Shown: positions 28,654-37,672 of the stretch, piece by piece
Numbering within the stretch: the stretch's first letter is position 1
Layout: each line of letters begins with the position of its first letter
Origin: Paenibacillus maysiensis
GTDB lineage: Bacteria > Bacillota > Bacilli > Paenibacillales > Paenibacillaceae
Length of the DNA: 52,750 nt
Direction: 5' to 3'
Assembly: GCF_000520815.1 (NCBI RefSeq)
Contig: NZ_ASRY01000281.1
Coordinates: 1 to 52,750 of the forward strand
Notes under the pieces: generated by a model
Database searches by the model: none
What the model was told of the DNA's origin: nothing
The model's input: only the letters and a program-made list of their open reading frames with translations
Translations under genes and position numbers: made by a program

Positions 28654-29784
28654 ATGACAGTTCTACAAAACAACATACTTCCACAAATATCGCCAGCGTA
28701 TGATCCGTGGGACCCGATTGTCTCGCTGCGTACACATGGTCGTCATTTGCTGACAAGTGTGGAAATGACCGTGACGCATCTGTGCAATATGCGCTGTGAG
28801 CACTGCGCTGTGGGCGACATGCTTGTTATGAAGGAGGCTCCCTTCCTTCCATTAGATCTGATGCTGAAACGACTGGATGAAGTCGAGCATCTGGAGACGA
28901 TCAGTATGACAGGCGGAGAACCCGCTTTGCTCGATAAAACGGTGGACGAAGTGATCGTTCCGTTGCTGAAATATGCCAAAGAGCGTGGCATTCGCTCGCA
29001 AATCAACTCCAACCTGACATTGGATATTCGCAGATATGAGAAGATGCTTCCTTATCTGGATGTCATGCATATATCGTTTAATTATTTGAATGAAGACGAT
29101 TTTTATGAAGTGGGTTTTGCAAATACCGGACGTGCGACTCCACGCGCGGGGGCTGTTCGCCTTTATGAGAAAATGGTGGAAAACGCCCGCAGGTTGAGCG
29201 AAATGGGGATGTTCATTTCTGCCGAATCCATGATTAATTACCGTACTCACACGAAGCTGGATGGTATTCACCAGTTGATTAATGAAATGGGCTGTCGACG
29301 GCATGAGGTTCATCCGATGTACGCATCGAATTTTGCCTCTGCCTTGCCAGTCCTTTCACTCGACGATATGCGCAACTCCATTCATAAGCTGCTGGATGTG
29401 CGTAATCAGGATATGTGGATGCTGTTTGGCACGTTGCCGTTCTTTGCCTGCTCGGACCGGGAGGAAGACCGCAAGCTGCTTCGCCGACTGCGCCAAGAAC
29501 CGAATATTACGGTGCGTAATGATCCGGACGGAAGAAATCGCGTAAATGTGAATATGTTCACGGGCAGCGTATATGTGACGGATTTCGCAGACATTCCGGC
29601 TTTCGGAAATATTCAGGAGCGCGGTCTGGACGATATTTTCGGTGAATGGCTGAATGAGCATCCGTTGAATCAGACCGTGAACTGTCATTGTGATGCCGCT
29701 GCCTGCTGCGGACCGAATCTGCTCGTAGCGGATATGTATTACAAGGGAGTAGATTTTAAATCCAGAAAAGCATTACAACTATAG
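28654..29784 (+). CDS. yfkAB: YfkAB-type radical SAM protein
   Basis: The 376-residue protein has the radical SAM cluster motif in HLCNMRCEHCAVG (Cx3Cx2C) and SMTGGEPALLD. The C-terminal CHCDAAACCGPN is the CxCxxxxC motif that names the YfkAB family, fused here in one protein as in other Bacillales. The radical SAM cluster would cleave S-adenosylmethionine to start a radical reaction; the substrate is unknown. AAGGTGA precedes the ATG. Confidence 0.88.
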   Translation: MTVLQNNILPQISPAYDPWDPIVSLRTHGRHLLTSVEMTVTHLCNMRCEHCAVGDMLVMKEAPFLPLDLMLKRLDEVEHLETISMTGGEPALLDKTVDEVIVPLLKYAKERGIRSQINSNLTLDIRRYEKMLPYLDVMHISFNYLNEDDFYEVGFANTGRATPRAGAVRLYEKMVENARRLSEMGMFISAESMINYRTHTKLDGIHQLINEMGCRRHEVHPMYASNFASALPVLSLDDMRNSIHKLLDVRNQDMWMLFGTLPFFACSDREEDRKLLRRLRQEPNITVRNDPDGRNRVNVNMFTGSVYVTDFADIPAFGNIQERGLDDIFGEWLNEHPLNQTVNCHCDAAACCGPNLLVADMYYKGVDFKSRKALQL

Positions 29785-29800
29785 AAATGGGGAGTTCGTA

Positions 29801-31159
29801 TTGGAAGGTCATACCGAGTTTCATTGGGGATTGCTAACGGTGAATCTTCTTTTGGTACTGCTGCTCGTCTTTCTGAACGGTGTATTTGTGGCAGCGGAAT
29901 TTTCGCTGGTTAAAATGCGCCAATCCCGATTGACGCAGCTCCAAAGTGAGGGGCATCGTATGGCAGGCTATGCGCTAAAGGTGAACCAGAAGCTGGATGC
30001 TTATCTGTCCGCCACCCAATTAGGCATTACGCTGGCTTCGTTGGGCTTGGGCTGGATTGGTGAACCAGCAATATCCGGCTACCTGATCGAGCCACTCATG
30101 CACAAACTCGGTGTAACTGACGGTACACTGATTACAACGGTATCCGTTGTCGTCGGATTTTGCGTGATTACCTTTTTGCATATTGTATTGGGTGAGCTGG
30201 CTCCAAAGTCTTTGGCGATTCAGAAAACCGAAGGTGTGGCCTTGTTTTTATCCGCTCCTTTGCTGCTTTTTTACAAGATATTTCTGCCTGTCATCTGGGT
30301 GTTGAATAACGCTGCGAATTTGCTATTACGGGCGTTCGGCATCCAACCTGCGAGTGAAGCGGAAGCGGCGCATTCGGAGGAAGAGATCCGTATCCTGATG
30401 AATCAGAGCGCCAAAAGCGGTGTTATTGATAAGGACGAAATCAAGCTGATGGACAATATTTTTGATTTTTCCGATTTGCTGGCCCGTGAAATTATGCTTC
30501 CTCGTACGGATATGGACTGCTTGTATACGAATTTATCGTTTAAGGAAAATCTGAAAATCATCAGTGATACCAAGCATTCTCGCTACCCGGTAGCGGTTGA
30601 GGATAAGGACCAGGTTATCGGCTTTGTTCATATTACCGATCTTTTGTTGGCTGAGCAGGGTGAGCAACTGGATCTGGCCTCGGTGGTGCGTCCTATTTTG
30701 AATGTGCCAGAATCCATGGAAGTAAGTCACGTGCTGCGTCTTATGCAGAAAAAGCATTCCCAGATGACTCTCGTGGTCGATGAGTACGGCGGAACGGCCG
30801 GACTTCTGACAGCGGAGGAAATATTGGAGGAAATCGTCGGGGATCTCTACGATGAATTTGAGGATGAACGTCCAAGCGTGGAGATTAAGGATAATCTCAT
30901 TTCCGTGGACGGTCGTATGCTCATTGAGGATGTCAATGATCTGACCGGGGTGAACATTGAAGACGACGAAGTGGATTCCATCGGGGGCTGGCTGTTTAAA
31001 GAACTGGAAGGCAGCCCGGTGAAGGGGAAAAAGATTGAGTTTTATAATCTGACCTTTGAGGTGGAGGAAGCGACAAGGCTTCGTATTATGAGAGTGAGGA
31101 TTCACCACAAGCCCGACAACCCTGTAATCGAAGATGAACTTTCCACCGATGAGTCCTGA
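29801..31159 (+). CDS. CorC/HlyC-type membrane protein (DUF21-CBS)
   Basis: The 452-residue protein starts with TTG after GGGGAG. Residues about 10-180 hold several membrane segments of the DUF21 type (VNLLLVLLLVFLNGVFVAAE), followed by a CBS pair (about 210-340; LPRTDMDCLY, VVDEYGGTAGLLTAEE) and the C-terminal CorC_HlyC domain (IEDDEVDSIGGWLFKELEGS). Proteins of this family export or regulate Mg and related metals, and CBS domains sense nucleotides. A terminator follows. Confidence 0.93.
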   Translation: MEGHTEFHWGLLTVNLLLVLLLVFLNGVFVAAEFSLVKMRQSRLTQLQSEGHRMAGYALKVNQKLDAYLSATQLGITLASLGLGWIGEPAISGYLIEPLMHKLGVTDGTLITTVSVVVGFCVITFLHIVLGELAPKSLAIQKTEGVALFLSAPLLLFYKIFLPVIWVLNNAANLLLRAFGIQPASEAEAAHSEEEIRILMNQSAKSGVIDKDEIKLMDNIFDFSDLLAREIMLPRTDMDCLYTNLSFKENLKIISDTKHSRYPVAVEDKDQVIGFVHITDLLLAEQGEQLDLASVVRPILNVPESMEVSHVLRLMQKKHSQMTLVVDEYGGTAGLLTAEEILEEIVGDLYDEFEDERPSVEIKDNLISVDGRMLIEDVNDLTGVNIEDDEVDSIGGWLFKELEGSPVKGKKIEFYNLTFEVEEATRLRIMRVRIHHKPDNPVIEDELSTDES

Positions 31160-31216
31160 TCCATAGATATGGTTAGGGTCAGTTCCGGTGTGAAAGCTAT
31201 TATAGAGTGTAAATGC

Positions 31217-31264
31217 AAGAGCCTTTAAGCACCACGTTATCGTGGTTTTGAAGGTTCTTTTTTT
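31217..31264 (+). terminator. Rho-independent terminator after the CorC/HlyC gene
   Basis: AAGAGCCTT (31217-31225) pairs with AAGGTTCTT (31251-31259) with one G-T pair; inside, CACCACG pairs with CGTGGT. A T run follows. Confidence 0.85.
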
Positions 31265-31350
31265 ATCTGTAATTTTGTGTTCGAGACTTGGGCGATGCCG
31301 CATATGTTGAATAGTAAAGCAGATGAATCAATCAAAGGAGGCCCCGGCCC

Positions 31351-31575
31351 GTGAAATTTCCACAGCAAGGTGAGTTTGCCCCGTTTGTCGGTCCGTTCGA
31401 TCCGTGCCCGCCCGTTTTGTGTAAAACCTTTGTGCTTCCACCGAATCTGTTTGTGCAATTTCAGCCCCCAGGTCTGCCTCAAATCAGTCCGGAGGAGGCA
31501 CTGAGGAAGGGAACGCTATGGCCCTTGTTTTACAGCCCTTATGAGTCTTGCAGAAACCAGGGGGGAGGCGAGTAA
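31351..31575 (+). CDS. cotJA: Spore coat protein CotJA
   Basis: The GTG start follows AAAGGAGG. The 74-residue product is Pro- and Phe-rich (FAPFVGPFDPCPP, then PEEALRKGTLWPLFYSPYES), which matches CotJA, a small inner-coat protein. It heads cotJABC, an operon made in the mother cell under sigma-E in Bacillus. CATATGTT near 31301 may be part of such a promoter. Confidence 0.9.
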   Translation: MKFPQQGEFAPFVGPFDPCPPVLCKTFVLPPNLFVQFQPPGLPQISPEEALRKGTLWPLFYSPYESCRNQGGGE

Positions 31576-31576
31576 A

Positions 31577-32011
31577 ATGGATTATCCAAATCAGGGTCAG
31601 GCCCAAAATCAGCCTCAGTATCGAAATCAGGTTGAGAACCAGCAGCAGAATCAGAATCCAAGCCCCTATTCAAACCCGTATCAACAACAAAACCATACTG
31701 AGGGCTACAATCAGTACGACAGAAACCCATACCAAGGCTATGCGCCCCAGACCAAGCCGGGTGATGCACAGTTTTATGCACTGTTGGAGAAGCTCCAGGC
31801 GGTGGATTTTGTATTGGTGGAACTGAATTTGTATCTCAATACGCACCCGGATGATTTACAGGCTATCGAACAGTTCAATAAGCTGACGCAGGAAAGGACC
31901 GGGATTGCCAATGAGTATCAGATCCTATACGGACCTCTGCAAAATTTTGGCCGTGCCTATTCCAAGTATCCTTGGGAATGGAACCAAACCCCTTGGCCGT
32001 GGCAGGTATAG
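31577..32011 (+). CDS. cotJB: Spore coat protein CotJB with Gln/Asn-rich N-terminus
   Basis: The ATG at 31577 follows GGGGGAGGCG, two bases after the cotJA stop. The N-terminal 60 residues are a Gln/Asn/Pro/Tyr-rich low-complexity stretch. The conserved CotJB part is QFYALLEKLQAVDFVLVELN, then LNTHPDDLQAIEQFN and GPLQNFGRAYSKYPWEWNQT. At 144 residues it is longer than the usual CotJB of about 90, because of that N-terminal extension. Confidence 0.92.
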   Translation: MDYPNQGQAQNQPQYRNQVENQQQNQNPSPYSNPYQQQNHTEGYNQYDRNPYQGYAPQTKPGDAQFYALLEKLQAVDFVLVELNLYLNTHPDDLQAIEQFNKLTQERTGIANEYQILYGPLQNFGRAYSKYPWEWNQTPWPWQV

Positions 32012-32044
32012 GCAGATACAACCTTTTATAAAGGAGGAACATAA

Positions 32045-32614
32045 ATGTGGGTATATGAAAAAAAGCTGCAATATCCCGTACGTGTCAGCAAATGTGATCC
32101 TCATATGGCCAAATTGCTTATGGAGCAGTATGGGGGAGCAGATGGTGAGCTCGCCGCAGCTTTGCGTTATCTGAATCAGCGATATACGATTCCTGATAAA
32201 GTCATTGGTGTGTTGAATGACATCGGGACGGAGGAATTTGCGCACCTCGAGATGATTGCCACGATGATTTACAAGCTGACGAAGGATGCGAGTGTGGAGC
32301 AATTGAAAGCGGCCGGTCTGGGCGAACATTATGCGGCGCATGATCATGCGCTGTATTATCAAAACGCTGGCGGTGTTCCTTTTACAGCGGCCTATATCCA
32401 AGCCAAGGGCGATCCTATCGCGGACCTGTATGAGGATATTGCAGCAGAGGAAAAGGCGCGAGCTACATATCAGTGGCTGATTGATTTGACAGATGATGTG
32501 GATTTGCAGGATAGTCTGAAGTTTTTGCGCGAACGTGAAATAATCCATTCGCTCCGCTTCCGTGAGTCTGTGGAAATTTTGAAGGAAGACCGGAATCAAA
32601 GGAAAGTGTTTTAA
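32045..32614 (+). CDS. cotJC: CotJC, manganese catalase-like coat protein
   Basis: The 189-residue protein is a four-helix-bundle, dimanganese catalase-like protein. The helices with metal-binding Glu and His residues can be seen in GADGELAAALRYLNQRY, DIGTEEFAHLEMIATMIYKL and DIAAEEKARATYQWLIDLTD. AAGGAGG precedes the ATG. It completes cotJABC and may protect spores from peroxide. Confidence 0.95.
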   Translation: MWVYEKKLQYPVRVSKCDPHMAKLLMEQYGGADGELAAALRYLNQRYTIPDKVIGVLNDIGTEEFAHLEMIATMIYKLTKDASVEQLKAAGLGEHYAAHDHALYYQNAGGVPFTAAYIQAKGDPIADLYEDIAAEEKARATYQWLIDLTDDVDLQDSLKFLREREIIHSLRFRESVEILKEDRNQRKVF

Positions 32615-32627
32615 GGAAATCATTCAG

Positions 32628-32667
32628 AATGTCTCTTGGTAAGCTAATGCTTGCAGGAGACATTTTT
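32628..32667 (+). terminator. Terminator after cotJC
   Basis: AATGTCTC (32628-32635) pairs with GAGACATT (32657-32664), with GTAAGC/GCTTGC inside, followed by TTTTT. Confidence 0.85.
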
Positions 32668-32688
32668 CTTTTAAGAATTGTAATTTAT

Positions 32689-32718
32689 GAAGGGCGCTTC
32701 AGCATCGAAGCGCCCTTC
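32689..32718. terminator. Perfect 12-bp hairpin
   Basis: GAAGGGCGCTTC (32689-32700) and GAAGCGCCCTTC (32707-32718) pair fully around a six-base loop. It has no T run on either side, so it may be a terminator for the convergent minus-strand genes or an RNA stability element. Confidence 0.5.
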
Positions 32719-32800
32719 GTGTTGTCTATATAAGTGAGCAGAAATGATCTCGGGAAACGGCTCAACGAGCTGCTGAGCCAGTTGCAAATCATGGAGTACA

Positions 32801-33112
32801 TTAATTAAGGCGGATAATCGTCAGGGCTGCGCCTGTCGCGCCGCCTCCGACCAGTGTGGCAGCACCTACGGCCCCGAAAAATTGCACGCTGACGGTTGTA
32901 GCGGCTGCTACGTTCACAATAACGGTATTGATATAAGAAGAGAGGGAGAGCACGGGCGAAATGACGGAGCCTGGAGCCTGCACGCCGTTAATGAGCAAAC
33001 GGGTGCTCAGCGGAAGACCGGCCGTTGTGTTCACCTCATAGGTAATGTAGTAGGTTCCGGCACTCGCCAGTGTCAGCACATCGTTCGTGCGGTCGACTGC
33101 ATAGAATGACAT
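32801..33112 (-). CDS. BclA-like C-terminal domain protein (orphan)
   Basis: The 103-residue product (MSFYAVDRTNDVLTLASAGT, then YYITYEVNTTAGLPLSTRLL) reads as the jelly-roll C-terminal domain of BclA-type spore-surface glycoproteins. Those proteins normally have a collagen-like GXY region before the domain; none is found upstream. It starts 24 bases after the glycosyltransferase gene and has no clear ribosome site. It may be a truncated bclA gene or a small stand-alone tip protein. The glycosyltransferase context supports a role on the spore surface. Confidence 0.65.
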   Translation of the reverse strand: MSFYAVDRTNDVLTLASAGTYYITYEVNTTAGLPLSTRLLINGVQAPGSVISPVLSLSSYINTVIVNVAAATTVSVQFFGAVGAATLVGGGATGAALTIIRLN

Positions 33113-33136
33113 ACCCGGTGCCCGTCTTCCTCATCC

Positions 33137-34204
33137 CTATTGTAGCTGTGAGAAATACTGTTCATTATATAAAACGCTCGGATGAGTAGGATGGTGCAAC
33201 TGGGAAATACGGTGATGCAGCTTTGCTTTGTCGATGTCGCCAATCCGGTCGTAACACAGACATAATTGCAAGTGCGGAAGCCAGGTGTAATAGGACGAAT
33301 TGGTTAAGGCCATCGCATCTTGTGGCGGTTCGATCAGTGTAGCCTGACGGAACCAGTAAATGGCTTGGGCATACTGTTCCGCTTCAATCAATAAATTGCC
33401 AAAGGCACAGCAGAACTGGGCGCGTGGTGTGTCGAGAGTAAGCGTGCGAAGCAGAGTGATGCGCTGCTCCTGCTTTTGACCTTGGCGGCCGTAACAATCC
33501 GCAAGCTTAAAGCAAGCAGCAATCCGGTCCTCGATCCATCCCTGATTGAGGCTTAAATAGTGTTCGTACTGCTGTATGGCTTCTACCGTTCGTCCGTTGT
33601 CATACAGTTCATTGCCAAAATAGTAGTGATCTCGCTCAGAAAATGCGGTGCCCTGCTCCCGGTGCCTGAGATAAATATGTAAATTACGGTCAGTGTAGGC
33701 ACGTGTCTTTTTATGAGTCACCGCTATATTGCTGTGAAAGGTGCTTCCGGTCACTTGCAGGAATTCATGCACAAATCCGATCCATCTGAAATGACGGTCC
33801 CGGCGGACAATCCGGTTTCTTTTGAGCTTATACAGCGGTTGTCCCTGTTCATCTACCGATAACACATAATCCATCGTAATACTGTCATACGAGAGGGTGT
33901 CTTGCTTTTTCCAGTCGAGAAATGCCAGTCGGTCTTGCTCTTCCAGGATGTCGTCGGCATCCAGCCAAAATTGATAGTCCTGTGTTGCCTGATCAAATGC
34001 ATAGTTACGGGCTGCGGAAAAATCATCGCACCATTCAAAATCGTATATCCGGGCATTAAACGATGCGGCTACCTCTTGGGTGCGGTCGGTAGAGCCGGTA
34101 TCGACGATTATGATTTCATCCACCAGATCATGGACTGATTTGAGGCAGGTGTGAAGTGCTTCTTCTTCATTTTTAACAATCATGCATAAGCTGACGGTTA
34201 CCAT
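33137..34204 (-). CDS. Family 2 glycosyltransferase with TPR region
   Basis: The start ATG at 34204 follows GGGAGGG, giving 355 residues (MVTVSLCMIVKNEEEALHTC). The GT-A domain holds EIIIVDTGSTDRTQEVA and the DXD-like WLDADDILEEQD; the second half is helical, TPR-like (YFGNELYDNGRTVEAIQQYE). Such cytoplasmic transferases glycosylate surface proteins, including spore glycoproteins. It lies beside a BclA-like gene and other glycosyltransferase genes. Confidence 0.9.
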   Translation of the reverse strand: MVTVSLCMIVKNEEEALHTCLKSVHDLVDEIIIVDTGSTDRTQEVAASFNARIYDFEWCDDFSAARNYAFDQATQDYQFWLDADDILEEQDRLAFLDWKKQDTLSYDSITMDYVLSVDEQGQPLYKLKRNRIVRRDRHFRWIGFVHEFLQVTGSTFHSNIAVTHKKTRAYTDRNLHIYLRHREQGTAFSERDHYYFGNELYDNGRTVEAIQQYEHYLSLNQGWIEDRIAACFKLADCYGRQGQKQEQRITLLRTLTLDTPRAQFCCAFGNLLIEAEQYAQAIYWFRQATLIEPPQDAMALTNSSYYTWLPHLQLCLCYDRIGDIDKAKLHHRISQLHHPTHPSVLYNEQYFSQLQ

Positions 34205-34369
34205 GCTCTTTGTCCCTCCCAAAAAACTTGGTATGATTTCCATTTTATTAGGATAGCTTGCTCATTATGTAGGAATTTAGGTTGAACGATTGAAGGGTAT
34301 GGTGATGATCATAAATGGGGCAGCGCTCTAATAGATTAGAAAATCAAAGTCTGATGCAAGGGGGGAGGC

Positions 34370-34465
34370 ATGAACCGCCCATTCATTTCACTGTGCATGA
34401 TTGTAAAAAATGAGGCGGAACGGATCGAAGCTTGCTTCACCTTCAGCATTAATCAGGTGACTTAA
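34370..34465 (+). pseudogene. Glycosyltransferase 5' fragment
   Basis: A very good ribosome site (GGGGGGAGG) leads to MNRPFISLCMIVKNEAERIE, then ACFTFSINQVT and a stop. The first 23 residues are the N-terminus of a family 2 glycosyltransferase like the gene at 33137, but the rest is missing. The sequence after about 34434 belongs to the antisense fragment described next. Confidence 0.75.
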
Positions 34466-34546
34466 TGACAGCTCTTGAAAGGCGATGCAGGCAAGCAGTG
34501 TATTGATGTTGTTTTCATCGATATTTCCAGGTGTAAGTCCATTCAT
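34388..34546 (-). pseudogene. 5' fragment of a probable spore-surface gene
   Basis: On the minus strand, GGGAGTGA precedes ATG and the frame reads MNGLTPGNIDENNINTLLAC, then IAFQELSLSHLINAEGE. This ELxLSHLINAEGE pattern is typical, as I recall, of small Paenibacillus and Bacillus proteins associated with the spore coat or exosporium. After about 34435 the frame runs antisense through the glycosyltransferase fragment. The two fragments face each other, so a deletion removed both 3' parts. Confidence 0.55.
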
Positions 34547-34614
34547 ATCACGCTCACTCCCTTATCGCTTCATCGCAATTAGCGTATGCGTCAAAGCAAG
34601 CAGGAGGAACGGTT

Positions 34615-37602
34615 ATGAGGCTTCCGCCTGATGGGAGGCGTCGACTCATGCGTATATTAATCGGCAGTCCGGTGTATCAGAAGCCCGAAATATTAGCTTT
34701 ATTTCTTCAAGCTTTGGAGCGGCTGGAAGCACCCGATGTGCTGCCGGATTATTTGTTCGTCGATGATAATGACAATCCAGCCTCAAGCCAATGGCTGGCC
34801 GATTTTGCGAACCGGCTCCCGGGGCGTGTTTTGCCCCCGCTGTCAGGCTTGCAGCAATATGAGAACCGAAGTGATGAGCGTACCCATTATTGGCCCCCTT
34901 CCCTCGTCTGGAAAGTGGCCGGGTTCAAAAATCGTCTCATTGACTACGCGCTTCAGCATCATTACGACGCGCTATTTTTGGTTGATTCAGACCTGGTTCT
35001 CCATTCCCGTACTTTATGCAGATTGGTCGAGACGGAGAAGGATATCGTATCCGAGATTTTCTGGACACGCTGGCAGCCCGATGGGGCGTTGTTGCCTCAG
35101 GTGTGGGTCAGTGATGAATACAATCTGTTCCATCGTGAAGAAGGTGAAGTGCTATCGGCAGAAGAGCGGGCACATCGCGAGCTACATTTTATACATCAGT
35201 TGCATGTTCCCGGTTTGTACGAGGTAGGCGGTCTGGGTGCGTGTACCTTAATTCGCAGACGGGCGCTGGAAGCCGGAATTCATTTTGGCAAGATCTCTAA
35301 CGTTTCTTTTTGGGGAGAGGATCGACATTTTTGCATTCGGGCGGCGGCGTACGGGTTTTCGCTTTTTGTGGATACGCATTACCCGGCCATGCACTTGTAC
35401 CGCGAAGCGGACCGCATCAAGGCAGAACAACTGCTACTGACTCTGAATGGAATTATTACGCAGGGCGCAGCTAATACGGACGATCAAGAAGCTTCACTCA
35501 CTCCTGAAAATTCAAATATTCCAGAAAATTCTCCATCCAACACTGCCTCTAAAGCCCCTGAAATCACCATTCCACCGGATCTCCGCGAGTCTACTGTCTT
35601 TGCAAAGCATCCTGCGGATTCTTTTGTCGTGCCAACAGCCTTATCCGGTCCACGACATAGTGAGCTTCATGCTCCGCCTGTCTTCAGGCCCAAATTGACA
35701 CTGAGCATGACGGTATACAATGAGGCAGATCGCAAGCTTGCAGAAGTGCTTCGAAGTCATCGGGAATATATTGATGAAGCGGTCATTATTGATGATGGCA
35801 GCCGTGATGATAGCGGTGAATTGTGCCGGGATCTGCTAAAAGGGATTCCACTGCGTTTGATCCGTAATGAGAGGGCCTCCTTTACGAATGAAGTGGAGCT
35901 GCGAAAACAGCAATGGAGAGAGACGCTGGCATCTTCCCCGGAATGGATTTTAAACATGGATGCTGACGAAATATTTGAATCCCGATTTGCTCAAGCTGTG
36001 CATGCTTTATTAGCCGGAACGAAAGCCGATACCCTTTGTTTCAGGCTGTTTGATATGTGGTCTCCCACGCATTACCGTGATGATGATTACTGGCAGGCCC
36101 ATCGTTATTACCGTCCTTTTTTAACTCGGTATCGAGATAGCTTTCCTTATAAATGGAAAGAGCAATACTTGCATTGCGGGAGATTTCCCGATAATGTGCT
36201 TGAGCTTCCCAGTGAAATTAGCGACTATCGTATCCAGCACTGGGGCTGGTATACACCAGCTATTCGCACATCCAAATATGAACGCTATCAACAACTGGAC
36301 CCGGATGCCCGTTATGGGTGGAAGGAACAATATGAGTCCATTTTGGACCCAACTCCCCGTCTCAGTCTCTGGATAGACCCAGGCCGGGATGATGTAAGCA
36401 ATATACATGAGGCTGAATCCGGAGACACTGCCAGCATAAAATCCGATGTGAGCACGGGCATGAATATCGAGGATGCGACTACTGAGAATAAAATTGAAGC
36501 AATTCATACCGTTGAAGCTGTTCAAATGGCTAACGCTGCCAACCCCGTTGAAACTGCTCCTGCTCATGAAGTTATTAACCCTTCGAGCCCTGTCAACACA
36601 AGTGCTGTCGCTAAGATTGCTAGTGTTCATGCTATTATTGGCTCCCGTACGCTTACCAAAGGCGAAATAGAGGACGCGCTTTATGAAAAAGGGAAAGGAG
36701 AAGAACAGGGCATGGCGTGCAAACTGTGCGGCTCGTCCAATACGGCGGTGTTCCATCGGTATGAACATTTTACATTGATAGGATGCGGCTCCTGCGGACT
36801 TATTTTTCGCCATGATGTGGATCAGATACAGCCTGAGGATATGATCGCAGATATTTATAACGTCAAATGGGTCGCCATGCGCGATAGTGCAGCCGCTTCG
36901 ACCTACGGGGACCATGCTCTTTTCGGACTCATGCTGCTGGATATGTTCAGTCCCGGTAAAGGAAATTTGCTGGAAATCGGATCAGGTACGGGAGAATTTA
37001 TTCATGCTGCCCTTCAAAGTGGATGGAATGCTGTGGGCATTGAGCCTTCCATAGACTCGCGCGCATATGCCAAATACAAATATGACGTGGATCTGCTGCC
37101 GGGCTACTGGAATGGCGATACAGGGATAGAAACAGGAGAAGAAGTGGCGAATGAAGCGCCAGAAACAGAGGGAGATACTGCCTTATCACTGGATCACGAA
37201 TATGAGGCCGTTGCATGCTGGCATGTGCTGGAGCATATTGCAGACCCCGTAGCATTTTTAACGGATTTACGCGAGCAGCTTCAACCGGATGGAACGTTAT
37301 ACATTACAGTACCCAACAAAAACTCGTTTACTAATGAGGCTTATGGTGCTCACTCGCCTTTATTTACCGAGGAAGATCATTTGTATCATTATTCAGAGCA
37401 CACGCTGACACGTTTGCTGGCGAAGTCCGGTCTGCGCCCGGTGGCCCTGTTCACCCGTCAGCTTCCTTCCGGTCTGGACGCCTTGATAGAGGCACATCCC
37501 TTGTATGGCGAGCTTACTTTCACGGAGCGGATGGGGCTGTTGGCCAAACTTCAAGGTGAGAAACGTGGTCATGAGCTATGTTGTGTGGCAAAGGCGATCT
37601 GA
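34615..37602 (+). CDS. 995-residue fusion: two glycosyltransferases and a methyltransferase
   Basis: The first domain (about 1-265) begins MRILIGSPVYQKPEILALFL and has the DXD in LFLVDSDLVLHSRT. A Pro/Ser-rich linker follows. The second is a family 2 glycosyltransferase (about 360-585: KLTLSMTVYNEADRK, IIDDGSRDDSGELC, DXD in LNMDADEIFE). After an Ala/Val/Glu-rich linker comes a zinc-ribbon-like CKLCGSSN and GCGSCGLIF (about 700-735), then a class I methyltransferase (LLEIGSGTGEFIHAA, CWHVLEHIADPVAFL). The start at 34615 has GGAGGA; a second ATG at 34648 also has a site (GGGAGG). It probably builds and methylates a glycan on a spore or cell-surface protein; the target is inferred from the cluster. 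Confidence 0.88.
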   Translation: MRLPPDGRRRLMRILIGSPVYQKPEILALFLQALERLEAPDVLPDYLFVDDNDNPASSQWLADFANRLPGRVLPPLSGLQQYENRSDERTHYWPPSLVWKVAGFKNRLIDYALQHHYDALFLVDSDLVLHSRTLCRLVETEKDIVSEIFWTRWQPDGALLPQVWVSDEYNLFHREEGEVLSAEERAHRELHFIHQLHVPGLYEVGGLGACTLIRRRALEAGIHFGKISNVSFWGEDRHFCIRAAAYGFSLFVDTHYPAMHLYREADRIKAEQLLLTLNGIITQGAANTDDQEASLTPENSNIPENSPSNTASKAPEITIPPDLRESTVFAKHPADSFVVPTALSGPRHSELHAPPVFRPKLTLSMTVYNEADRKLAEVLRSHREYIDEAVIIDDGSRDDSGELCRDLLKGIPLRLIRNERASFTNEVELRKQQWRETLASSPEWILNMDADEIFESRFAQAVHALLAGTKADTLCFRLFDMWSPTHYRDDDYWQAHRYYRPFLTRYRDSFPYKWKEQYLHCGRFPDNVLELPSEISDYRIQHWGWYTPAIRTSKYERYQQLDPDARYGWKEQYESILDPTPRLSLWIDPGRDDVSNIHEAESGDTASIKSDVSTGMNIEDATTENKIEAIHTVEAVQMANAANPVETAPAHEVINPSSPVNTSAVAKIASVHAIIGSRTLTKGEIEDALYEKGKGEEQGMACKLCGSSNTAVFHRYEHFTLIGCGSCGLIFRHDVDQIQPEDMIADIYNVKWVAMRDSAAASTYGDHALFGLMLLDMFSPGKGNLLEIGSGTGEFIHAALQSGWNAVGIEPSIDSRAYAKYKYDVDLLPGYWNGDTGIETGEEVANEAPETEGDTALSLDHEYEAVACWHVLEHIADPVAFLTDLREQLQPDGTLYITVPNKNSFTNEAYGAHSPLFTEEDHLYHYSEHTLTRLLAKSGLRPVALFTRQLPSGLDALIEAHPLYGELTFTERMGLLAKLQGEKRGHELCCVAKAI

Positions 37603-37672
37603 GCTGGCTGGGGGAATATGCGGTCTGACCCCATACCGTTTCACCTTTCATTCAAAAAAGGAGGCTGCATCC

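Noticed and set aside
37505..37672. Longer start for the methyltransferase at 37673
   Set aside because: It lies inside the previous gene and lacks a ribosome site, while AAAGGAGG directs the ATG at 37673.
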